From assembly GCA_030386875.1 (NCBI GenBank), contig CM059562.1:68694201-68758200 (forward strand): a stretch of DNA of 64,000 nt, in the 5' to 3' direction. The notes beneath the pieces were generated by a model. The model saw only the letters and a list, made by a program, of their open reading frames with translations, did no database searches and was not told the DNA's origin. Of this stretch, positions 44,188 to 54,424 are shown in pieces. The first letter of the stretch is position 1. Each line of letters starts with the position of its first letter. A program made the translations under genes and the position numbers. The DNA is from Morinoia aosen. Its lineage: Eukaryota; Arthropoda; Malacostraca; Amphipoda; Talitridae.

Positions 44188-45159
44188 ATGCCTGACTCAG
44201 ATAATGAAGATCGAGCCCACACAAATCCCATTAGGCTCCCGCCCTTTATTCTGGAGGACGCTCACACCTGGTTCCAGCAGTGTGAAGCAGTATTTAGGTA
44301 CCATAAAATAAGTAATGAGATAGACAAATTCTATGCTCTTGTGAGCGCCGCGCCCACAAAACTACTAAATAACTCTAACGACATCTTAGAAAACCCTCCA
44401 GATCCCAATCCTTACGGAATCTTGAAAGGCAAAATCTTGGCAAGGCTTCAGATGTCCGATGCGGACAAATTCCGAAGTCTTGTAGACGCCTCAGCAATTC
44501 CATCTGTCTCTGTTTCTTTCTCTCCCTCTTCGCTAGTTAAAGAGCTGCGGAAACTCGCTACGGGTGTTGCCGTAGCTGAGGGATTTCTGAAGGAAGTTTT
44601 CATGACTAAGCTTCCACCTAACGTGCGTCCTTTTCTGTCGTTAGCAGGGCCCGAGCAAACGTTAGAAAAATTAGCGGAAGCCGCAGAGACGGTGATCCGA
44701 AATATTAATTTGCCACGAGAACCACAAGTTGCTTCCCTGAATGTAGGAGCTACAACTTTTAGCCCGTCAAATACGGCGCAAAATCAATCCTCAGCCACAA
44801 TAGATAAGCTGCAGCAGGACATCGCTGAAATAAAGCAAGCTCTCCAAAATTTTCAAATAGGTCAGAGTGTGGCTCACATTCAGCAAGGCCCAGGGAGATT
44901 CCAAAGCCACCAAAATGCCTACGACTATCCCTCTGACTATCACCCTAACTATCCTTCTCCTCCTCCTCAACGCTTTGATAGAGGTAGATCTTATGATAGG
45001 TCAAATCAAGACCGCCGCTTCAGGTCGCGCTCTCGTGATGCTAGTAGCAATTTATGCTGGTACCACATGAAATTTGGTGACCAAGCTCGCAAATGTGCCT
45101 CTAGATACTGTCCTCGTTATACCGAAATGACTTCGGGAAACGCCAACAGCGACGCATAG
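44188..45159 (+). CDS. gag: Gypsy gag (element 4), open
   Basis: 323 codons from MPDSDNED. The ATG at 44158 is also in frame, but the 44188 start follows TTGCTAGC and agrees with the start in elements 1 and 2. N-terminal half: LPPFILEDAHTWF, FRYHKIS and MSDADKFRSLVD, capsid-like. Middle: Asn/Gln-rich with a short helical LQQDIAEIKQALQN. C-terminal part: Tyr/Pro tract, Arg/Ser-rich segment (RRFRSRSRD) and zinc knuckle C-x2-H-x9-C-x4-C (CWYH...ARKC...C). It ends at a TAG covered by the frameshift hairpin. It forms the particle and binds element RNA; this copy could still supply Gag. Confidence 0.88.
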   Translation: MPDSDNEDRAHTNPIRLPPFILEDAHTWFQQCEAVFRYHKISNEIDKFYALVSAAPTKLLNNSNDILENPPDPNPYGILKGKILARLQMSDADKFRSLVDASAIPSVSVSFSPSSLVKELRKLATGVAVAEGFLKEVFMTKLPPNVRPFLSLAGPEQTLEKLAEAAETVIRNINLPREPQVASLNVGATTFSPSNTAQNQSSATIDKLQQDIAEIKQALQNFQIGQSVAHIQQGPGRFQSHQNAYDYPSDYHPNYPSPPPQRFDRGRSYDRSNQDRRFRSRSRDASSNLCWYHMKFGDQARKCASRYCPRYTEMTSGNANSDA

Positions 45160-45177
45160 TAGCGAGTACTGCGTTGC
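45135..45177 (+). promoter_or_regulatory. -1 ribosomal frameshift signal (element 4)
   Basis: GGGAAAC at 45135-45141 in the right phase, a 7-nt spacer, stem 45149-45156 with 45170-45177, and a 13-nt loop starting with the gag stop. Confidence 0.8.
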
Positions 45178-48100
45178 CTCATTCCCAGACTACTCGCCTC
45201 TTGACCATTCACGATCCCGTCACCAAGTATCGATTTTTAATCGATACTGGATCCAGTGTATCAATTATCCCAGCCACGGCAAAAGATAAAAATAACCCAT
45301 TGTTGGCGACATTACGCGCCGCAAATGGCACGCCAATAGCGTGTTACGGTGAAAGAATTTTAGAGTGCGGTCTGGGATTGAGGCGATCTTTCCGCTTCAC
45401 CTTCTTAATAGCGGACGTCCAAGAGCCCATCATTGGCGCGGATTTCCTAGAGAAGTATGGGATTATTGTAGATGTTAAAAACCGTAGAATTAGGGACGAG
45501 GAGACACAGATCTCAATTCCCGCTTGTAGCATAACTAGAGCTAATGTCTTGCATTCTTTCTCTGTTGCCTTAAAGGAAGAGTGCATGTTTGAGCAATTAC
45601 TAAAAGATTTTCCTGCATTAACAAATTCTAACTTAGTTTCTACAAAAATGCAAACCAGCACAAAGCACTTCATAGAGACGCAAGGTCCGCCAGTTTTCTC
45701 CCGTGCTAGGCGACTGCCGCCTGATCGATTGGCGTTAGAGAAGAAAGAATTCACTAGGATGCTCGAAAGTGGCATCATTCGCACTTCCAAAAGCCCTTGG
45801 GCTAGCCCTCTTTTGCTAGTACCCAAGGCTAACGGTGAATTCAGACCGTGCGGGGACTTCCGCAGGTTGAACGCCGTTACTTTACCTGATCGATATCCTA
45901 TCCCCTACCTTCACGATTTCAGTGCAAATTTAGAGGGAGCACAAATTTTCTCTAAGATAGACCTGCAGTCTGCCTTCCATCAGATTCCCTTGGATGAGTC
46001 TGCGATTCCTAAGACCGCGGTAATCACTCCGTTTGGTCTCTTTGAATTCCAAAAAATGCCTTACGGCTTGAGGAACGCTCCTCAGATGTTCCAAAGGCAC
46101 ATGGCTGAAATTTTCTCTGATCTCACTTTCGCCTATGTCTATCTAGACGACATCCTAGTGGCATCCACAACCCCAGAGTTGCACAAAGACCATCTTAGGG
46201 TCGTTTTTCAAAGATTGTCCGACAATGGACTCCTCGTAAATCCTGCAAAATGTGAGCTCGGAAAGCCATCACTGATTTACTTAGGTCATGAAATCTCTAG
46301 CTTAGGTCTAAAACCTTTGCCTTCCAAAGTAGAAGTGATCAAAAACTTTCCTCTTCCACAGACCCAGAAGGAACTAAGAAGGTTCCTAGGTTCTGTTAAC
46401 TTCTACCATCGTTTCATACGCAACTGTGCTCAAACTTTAGCGCCTTTGTCTGACCTCCTCGAACCGAAACGAAAAGGCAAATCTATTGAGGTAAAATGGA
46501 CAGAAGAAGCGCGCAAAGCTTTTGAGACCATCAAACACAAGTTAGCTTCCGCGACTGAACTATCCTACCCTATTGCTAATGCTGATTTCGGCCTCGTTGT
46601 GGACGCATCCAGTACCGCCGTAGGTGCTGTGTTGCAACAACAAGTAGGTACTAATATCTCTCCTCTTGCTTTCTTTTCCAAAAGCTGTCGCCCACTGAGC
46701 GTGGTTATAGCGCGTTCGGTAGGGAACTTCTTGCTATCTACTTGTCTGTGAGACACTTCCGCTATGCTCTAGAGGCGAGGGAGTTTGTGATCTACACAGA
46801 TCACAAACCTCTGACCTCCGCGATCAAAATGCCTTCTGAAAGACATTCCCCTAGGGAAGCTCGACACTTGTCGTTTATAAGTCAGTTTACCACTGACATC
46901 CGCTTCATCAAAGGTCTCGACAATACTGTAGCTGACTGTCTCTCTAGAATTAATTCTGTCCAAACCAGTGGTGAAATCACCTTCGGCAACATTGAAAGAG
47001 CTCAGAAGGAGGATCCTGAACTTCAGGACCTTCTCAAACCTTCTAACACTTCCCCTCCAAAACTAACCTTGGTTGACGGCGTGTACCGTGATGCCGAGCG
47101 ACCTTCTCGTTTGTATCTTCCTGCGACTCTCCGCAGAGTAGCTATTCTCCACTACCACTCTCTTTCACACCCTGGTATTAACCGTACAGTGCGTTTGATT
47201 TCTGATCGTTTCGTCTGGCCAGCGATGCGTAAGGAGGTCAAGCAAATTGTGCAAAATTGCCATGCGTGTCAGAGTAGTAAGGTGGTGAAACATAATCGTG
47301 CGGCGCTTCAGAGTTGTGCATTCACAGGTCACAAGTTTGACTCTGTACACCTAGATTTGGTGGGTCCCTTGCCTGTATCGCGCGGTTATTCTTATTTGTT
47401 GACCATCATCGATAGGTTCACGCGTTGGGTTGAGGCTGTCCCTTTACCTGATACCCAAACTGAGACTGTAGCGCGCGCGTTTTTATCAAACTGGATCTCT
47501 CGATTTGGGGTTCCCTTAAGTGTCACGCATGACCGGGGATCACAATTCACCTCCAAATTCTGGAGTGAGCTTAGCACCGCTTTAGGGTGTGCAAATACAT
47601 CAACTACAGCGTATCATCCGCAGTCAAATGGACTTATTGAGAGAGTCCACAGAGACCTCAAGGCTGCCTTGCGCTGCCTTAATTGCAGCCACGATTGGAC
47701 CGATAGACTTCCCGTAGTACTACTTAGCATTCGAAATTTACACAGACAAGATCAGCAGTGCACAGCGGCTGAAATGTTGTACGGGAAGACGCTTCGTCTC
47801 CCCGGCGACATTGTTGACCCAAAACCTTTGCCTGAATTTTCATCCGCTAACCGTTTCGCCTATGTAACCTGCCTTAAAGACTGCATGCGTAAGATTGAGT
47901 ATGTGGCTCCACGAATGCCTCAGACACAGGACAAACTAGATTCCGCCCTGCAAGACTGCACACATGTGTATGTCCGAAATGATGCTATAAAACCTACACT
48001 CACGCGCCCTTATGATGGCCCATTCAAAGTACTTAAACGGAAGCAAAAATATTTCATCATCGAACGATTCGGTTCACACGATCCTGTGAGCATTGATCGA

Positions 48101-48496
48101 TTAAAAGTCGCATACACTTCTGATCATAGTGTAACTCATAACTCATCCTCCTCTCCGCAGATTTCTCCTTCCACTGAGACTCGATCATATCTACCATCTC
48201 AGCTTCCTCAGTTGGCTGCCTTGTTGCCTAGTCAACTTGAGTGTAACCCTTTCTACGTGTCTGTACATTCAAACCCTATCCCTAAGCCTATCGTAGATTC
48301 TAACTCTAGTCCTCTTACTGACACAGCGACAAGTCTGGAGAGACCAGACGAGCCCGCTGCAGTAACTCCTGTTCCTAGGACTCTTGCCGACCTAAACTTG
48401 CAGACCCGTTTGGTGAAACTTCCCCGCTCAGTATCATTTGCCAATTGCCGAACTCGGCAGGGTCGTGTAGTTCGCCCTCCTTCCCGCTACAGATGA
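45141..48496 (+). pseudogene. pol: Gypsy pol with one frameshift in RNase H (element 4)
   Basis: Read after the -1 shift. Protease DTGSS near 45245, RT with YVYLDD near 46140, and the start of RNase H (VVDAS) lie in the first open stretch, ending at 46751. A one-base loss in an A-run near 46682 (four As where element 1 has five) breaks RNase H. The second stretch (46742-48496) gives YTDHKPL, the H-x-H/CHACQ zinc domain, integrase [22 protein letters not shown] and the RPYDGPF C-terminal motif. All other motifs look intact, so this copy is inactivated by a single small lesion. Confidence 0.9.
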
Positions 48497-48537
48497 TTGC
48501 AGCGGGTGGACCTTTCGGTCTGCGCCTTGGGGGGTAA
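48485..48537 (+). promoter_or_regulatory. Element 4 paired hairpins and polypurine tract
   Basis: CCCGCT/AGCGGG around the pol stop, GACC-TTTC-GGTC at 48509-48520, then TTGGGGGGTAA before the 3' LTR. Confidence 0.6.
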
Positions 48538-50429
48538 TGTAGCATACCGCTACATAAGCGTAAAAATTAGAAATTTGCTATTCATACTTAAATAAATTAA
48601 TTAGTAGCATCAAAAATATTACTCAAATTTATTATTAAGTATTTTCTACTTCTAATTCGTAATCATTGAAGTTTTTGTGTAAATGCATGAAATAATAAAA
48701 GTAACACTTGACATTTTTCGAGAGAGAAGCCCTCTGGTGGCAACACTGCACAGTTGCGCGTCTCTTCTTTCAAACAGCCACTCTTACCTTGGCGTCCTAC
48801 TTTGGCAGTGTTACAGCAAATTCTCGTGAGTTTAAATGTGTTAGGAAATTATCGTGTTCCTTTTCGTCGTGTCAGTGAGTATTATTAAGTGACAGTGCAG
48901 TGTTATAAAGTTACGTAGTTATGCGTGGGAATATGGATGTAGCATGTTTTTCATTCAGTGCTTTGTTTGTCTTTTCTCAACGTGACTTAGCGTAAAGATA
49001 TTGCGCCAGATGTGCATTGCATTTTCCGTGTCATGATTTTATTATCAAAGCATAATCATGCTCGTTCTTTTCCTTTTCGATAATCTACTAATCTACGATA
49101 ATCCCTGCTTGGAATGAACGCGGCGAAAATTGCCGGCGTTCGTTCGATAGCGTCTTTGTGTAATGGCGGAACCTCACACCGTCGTCTCTTGTCACTACTC
49201 TGTGATTATAAATACTATAGGCATATGTTATAGTAGCATTTATTCTTTTTTTTACAAACCGTCTTGCAGTAGTTTAAATTACGAAAAGTATTCATGCCTA
49301 TGCTTGATAAATTTTGGAATTTCATTTCTTAATTCCATATCCTTGCAAACCTTTACGTAATCGCCTTATTTCAATAGAGAAACATTTCAATGAAATTTAA
49401 TTTAACTCATCGCATTCTTGTGACAAAACACCCACTACTATCTGCCTATCTTAAGTATGTGCAAATTGCTGGCGGCTCTGGCTGAGGCCGACGCGTATAG
49501 TCGCCGGCTAAATCGCCACACGGAACTTTCATCCTTTCGTGTTTTCTTTCTTCGCGTATTTTCCGCCTGTGAAATCAACGTTTAGGACTTATATCCATGA
49601 ACTTAGGATTTTTATGTGTTTTTTTTACTGCTTTCAAAAGTGCAGTCACTTGATATTTTCACCATTTTCCGTAGATCTCGTGTTTACTTGCCCGTAGTCT
49701 CTGTAAGGAATCACGATCTTTATTCTTGGAAATTCTCAAAACCTAATACTCAGATTTTTAAAGCCAGAGGCATTAGTGATTGAACAATTTATTTATTGTT
49801 TAAATCTGTTACAATCTGTCAACCAAAAATCTGTCCTATCTCTTTTGAGTTGCCAAAAGTGAGAATCCTAATGTAGCTGGAGTCAAACTTGTAGGAGTTT
49901 CTCGGATTTCTCCGTGTGGGAAGAGTTGTCATTATAATGTGGATTTTCAGTGGTGGAATGTCTTGATGTCTCTCCTGGAATGTCTCATCCAGCATCTTGG
50001 ACTCCTGTGCAGGACCTCTACATCATCGCCATACACGCAACACTCACAGTTTTGAATCTCCCTGGGTTTCCTGAGTGCCAAGCTGATTGCTATTCTCACA
50101 TAAGCAGTGACTAAACTTGCTCCTACTGATATGAGCACGTCACTTAACTTTCTCCTGCTAATGTGCTAATCTGCTAATGTGCTAATCTGCTAATGTGCCG
50201 ACTTGATTCTGCTCACATGAGCCGGATTTAATTTGCTCACTCACGCCCCACCTTATTTTGGAGTCATTAGTTATACCTGAACTACGTCACTGACCCTCGC
50301 TCAATCATCTAAAATTGCCTAATTCAACTTCCCAAAATACAACTCACTCACCCTGCCTACTCCATCGCGTGCCGGCCTTCGTCAACGCCAGCCCGGTCCT
50401 CCGGCAAGGATTGCCCACCTAGACAAGCT
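48538..50429 (+). repeat. Gypsy element 4, 3' LTR, first segment
   Basis: Near-identical to 41514-43405. Ends ACAAGCT; AGCT (50426-50429) is the left target duplication of element 5. The other 200 bp are at 60593-60792. Confidence 0.88.
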
Positions 50430-52995
50430 TGTAGTGAATCTCTATCCCGCAACCTGGTCGAAATTTCGAAATTCTCAGAATGATCATCTAAAAATTCAGT
50501 AAAATAAATGCAAACATTAGCATTAAAATAACATTACGAAATTCACTAATCTCTGTCCTCAATTTTATCAAAATTGTGTAACGAAAACAATTCAATTCCT
50601 AAGAATTCACATTTGCGTTTTAACGGAACCTTCCACGGATGCGCGACAGCAACATCGTATGCGATCTAGCGTCAATTGTCTCGTGTCATACAGAGCGTGC
50701 ATATCTAGGGCTGTTGACTGATGAGAATTAAATATTGTGTTGTGCCTTTGCTGTTCTACGGGTAACTATATTTATGTATTATATTTTAACCGTCAGTAAT
50801 TTTATTGTGTAGGTATTAAGAAAAATTGCCTAAATTTTCCAGAGTGCTAAACATTTAGAATTTCCTTGCCCAGAACTTGGGTTCCCCCACAGGCCATTTT
50901 TCCTTGTGTATTGTTGTATCTCCTTTTCTTAAAATGATTTTATGTCAACATTTCAATTTCAACATTTCTATATGATGGCATTTTATTCAGGCTAGAAATT
51001 CTCCTTTTCTTAAAATGATTTTATGTCAACATTTCAATTTCAACATTTCTATATGATGGCATTTTATTCAGGCTAGAAATTCTCCTTTTCTTAAAATGAT
51101 TTTATGTCAACATTTCAATTTCAACATTTCTATATGATGGCATTTTATTCAGGCTAGAAATTCTCCTTTTCTTAAAATGATTTTATGTCAACATTTCAAT
51201 TTCAACATTTCTATATGATGGCATTTTATTCAGGCTAGAAATTCTCCTTTTCTTAAAATGATTTTATGTCAACATTTCAATTTCAACATTTCTATATGAT
51301 GGCATTTTATTCAGGCTAGAAATTCTCCTTTTCTTAAAATGATTTTTTTGTCAACATTTCAATGTGATGTTATTTCAAAAATAATGTATCATGCCAAAAT
51401 TCAGTATGGTTATTTGTTTATCAAATTATAAATTTTCCCTTTTGATGTTTCATAATTTTCATAAGCCAATATTTAAGATGGTGTTACTTGTGTGATCAAG
51501 TTAGACTAACATCAAATTACCAACTTATTTCTTTAATGTTTTTGTGTTAATCAAAGCAATCAAAATATTCATTCTCAATTGCTGTATCTTGTCACAGCTG
51601 TATTTCCAATTAGGTAGTGTTTTGATATAATCACGTAATGTAGTTTTTATGTACTGTCAACATTAAAAATCTTTCTTAACAAATTTTATAGTCAACCTTT
51701 GTTGTGATGATAATCAGAACAAACCTTGTAAATACCAATAACTAAATACCTGATTTTCCTCCTAGAATCAGTATTATACATTGAATATTATTGATTTTGT
51801 TAAGTTTAGTTAGATGGTAATTGTATAATTCTTACATTGATTATTTCAGTTAGGAAGAACTGGGAACATGTGTTTTTTAGTTCATTTGCATTTAGCAGAT
51901 GCTGTAGATTTTTTACCATTAGCTATTAATTAAGTGAGGCAGGATACTCAGTTCACTGCTTATGCCATCTTAGTTTCGCCAGGCAAAGTTTTGCCTGTGT
52001 GAGTTACTAGTGTAGAAGTTTTAGCTTCATGCTTTTAGAAATATTAGAATTAAGTTCTGATTCCGAGCAAAGTGTTAGTGCTCCGAAGCTGATCCCCGCT
52101 TGCACTCCGGCGCCAGAGTGCTGGTGGGGGTCGTTTTTCGAAGAGACTCCTCGCTTTGAGGCGGCATGTTAATGCCAGATTGTTTGCAGCATAGCATGTG
52201 TTGATATGTGTTTTTAATACCGTGTGCAATTTCACCCAGCCTATTATCCCGTACAGGAAGCTACGAGACACTTTACATCCCACTGCCACGTCACCTACCT
52301 TTACCTTGCCGATCATATCAAAAGGGTAAAATAACCCGGTAGCCAGATTTGGCAACAGCAACAACTGCCTCCTTCATTGTTACATCTTTCACTTCTAACA
52401 AACCCCCATTACTGGACGGTGAGAGCAAGTATCCAATTCCTACACCTCACTAAGAATTGAGACATCATTGGTTACAGCTAACCCAACTGCTGCATAACCT
52501 GCAAGTTGATATTCTAACACCCTGAGAGGAATTGCAAATTACCGTCCTCACTTATCAAAGACGCTATTGCCGTCACTAACCACGGGATACCATTGCACAC
52601 GACCTTCTCCACAATTACACTTCCACATACCGACGCAGCTGTGAGCCTGTTGCAGTCCCTACTCAAGATCGGACGTCAACATCAGCGTGCCTGGAAGACC
52701 CAATCTGACAGCCAACAATAAACCCAGGCCAGAATTAAATAACCATATCTACTTTCTTATCCTTTCGATGGTCCAAGTCCGAGGTGAAAATTATAGTATT
52801 TTTGTTTTGATTAAAGACGCCGGAAAGAGAGCGTCCGAACCTCTCACACCTTCTGAGTCAGATTAAGTCATTAGTTTATTAATTAGTGTTGGCGTTCGAC
52901 GCCAACTGGTGGCCCGCCTTCAGCCCAAAAATTCAATCCTGCCTAAGTAAAGCCACTAAACTGGAAGTTCACAACACAAAACTAAGAACATCACA
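50430..52995 (+). repeat. Gypsy element 5, 5' LTR
   Basis: Begins TGTAGTGAATC and ends AACATCACA before CTGGTGATAACCCAGAG. Five full 81-bp repeats start at 50920, 51001, 51082, 51163 and 51244, plus a partial at 51325. GTTGGCGTTCGACGCCAAC (about 52889) is a perfect inverted repeat. An antisense ORF at 52050-52364 recurs, partly, in the solo LTR. Confidence 0.92.
50920..51375 (+). repeat. 81-bp tandem repeats in element 5 5' LTR
   Basis: Unit starts CTCCTTTTCTTAAAATG; five whole copies look identical and the last is partial and diverged. The 3' LTR has six whole copies (58431-58916) plus a partial. Confidence 0.9.
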
Positions 52996-53476
52996 CTGGT
53001 GATAACCCAGAGTAGTTTAATCTGATATAAATACTCACCCGGACCACCATCGGAAGGATCAGGAGCGCATGTCTAGTGCTGTCAACTTCTGTGCATGGCT
53101 GACCTTGAAGGAGGTAGTTTCTTTCCTCACTCTCAGTAGCTAAACAGAGTATTTCCCCTCCAAACTCTTCCCTAATAATAAGTTATTGCTACTGCAGCCT
53201 ATACTAACAAATTCTTCATGTTTATCCATTGCTACTGAAGCCATCTTTTACAAAACTCTTCATGCATTTCCATTGCTACTGAAGCAAAACCATAGGTGAT
53301 CTGCTAGGACTATTTCCATTGCTACTGAAGCTCTTTACTAATAACCTTCGCAATTTCCATTGCTACTGCAGCACCATTGCTACTGAAGCACAAAAGTAAC
53401 ATAACAACTTATACGAAACAAAAAAAGCTATTGCAACGCGCGTTATCATTCATTCTTGGGGAACATTTGAAGCATT
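52996..53476 (+). other. Element 5 leader with six dispersed CCATTGCTACTG motifs
   Basis: PBS-like CTGGTGATAACCCAGAG is at 52996. The motif CCATTGCTACTG(A/C)AGC, its core ATTGCTACTG starting at 53185, 53228, 53272, 53318, 53359 and 53376, is spaced 43, 44, 46, 41 and 17 bp, with unrelated sequence between. The first copy lacks the leading CC. It lies between the LTR and gag, the position of the known protein-binding repeats in the Drosophila gypsy leader. Confidence 0.75.
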
Positions 53477-54403
53477 ATGGCGCCAAACGATGGTAACGAG
53501 AGTAACGACGGTCAGGTGGTTTCCGTAAAATTAACACCGTTCGCGATTCAAAGTCTGGACTCATGGTTCTTCCAAACCGAAGAACACTTCGAAAGCCTAT
53601 CCATAGATTCCGAGAAAATCAAATATTATTCACTATTAAGGGCCCTGCCCACTACTTGCCTAGACGACCTCTCTGGGGTCTGTAACGCTAACTCACCCGA
53701 ACCTTATTCCACCCTCAAAGAACATGTCTTAAAACGTTACAGCAAGGATAGAGCCCAAAGAATCCAGGCTTTGACGAGTAATCTCACCACCTACAATAGC
53801 CAAACACCTCTAGCACTACTTAAAGAGATGAGGAAATTAGCGAAGGGGGTCATGGATGACGATACCCTAAAGACATTGTACATCCAACGCTTGCCCTTAC
53901 GCCTTCAACCATTCCTCCATACACAGGATTCCTCTGTGAACCTGGACGTTCTCGCAGAATTAGCCGAGAAAATTATTGCCTGTGAAAACCAGACACCGAA
54001 TAGCCCTGCCGCTACTCCAGTGGTCAATCAAACCAGCTCAAACGAAGTGGAAAGATTATTGCGCGAGTTAGTTCAGCGAGTTGGAGCACTAGAAGTTGCT
54101 ACCCAGCAAGCCGAACACGCGGATGGAGTTCATGGGGTTGCACGCCAAACTGCGGCGTACCAGCAAGCCGATAATTCCACACACACCGTTCCGTTTGACA
54201 GGCATAAAAATACGAATCGTTCATTTAAACATCAGAGAGCTGGTAGTTCAAATACCGTTCAGGTCCAGGGGTCACGAGACAATCTGGAGGAGGAATGGTG
54301 CTGGTATCACAGAAAGTACTTGCACATGGCTCGTAAATGTGAATCGCCGATGTGCCCATTGTACGTACTACTTTACCCAAAAAACGGGAACAGCGCGGCG
54401 TAA
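53477..54403 (+). CDS. gag: Gypsy gag (element 5)
   Basis: 308 aa. The ATG at 53477 follows GAAGCATT and is the first ATG after the leader repeats. The N-terminal part has [17 protein letters not shown], then [20 protein letters not shown] and [13 protein letters not shown], matching the capsid-like region of family A gag (LVKELRKLATGV). A short heptad-like stretch follows ([19 protein letters not shown], about 195-213). The zinc knuckle C-x2-H-x9-C-x4-C occupies residues 275-293 (CWYH...ARKC). The last codons overlap pol at AAAAAAC. It packages element RNA and builds the particle. Confidence 0.92.
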   Translation: MAPNDGNESNDGQVVSVKLTPFAIQSLDSWFFQTEEHFESLSIDSEKIKYYSLLRALPTTCLDDLSGVCNANSPEPYSTLKEHVLKRYSKDRAQRIQALTSNLTTYNSQTPLALLKEMRKLAKGVMDDDTLKTLYIQRLPLRLQPFLHTQDSSVNLDVLAELAEKIIACENQTPNSPAATPVVNQTSSNEVERLLRELVQRVGALEVATQQAEHADGVHGVARQTAAYQQADNSTHTVPFDRHKNTNRSFKHQRAGSSNTVQVQGSRDNLEEEWCWYHRKYLHMARKCESPMCPLYVLLYPKNGNSAA

Positions 54404-54424
54404 ATGCGAGTCAGACGCCAGCGC
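54379..54424 (+). promoter_or_regulatory. -1 ribosomal frameshift signal (element 5)
   Basis: A AAA AAC at 54379-54385 in gag phase, a 7-nt spacer, then GCGCGGCGT (54393-54401) pairing with ACGCC-A-GCGC (54415-54424, one bulged A), and a 13-nt loop. The gag TAA begins at the top of the stem. Same geometry as family A, different sequence. Confidence 0.8.
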
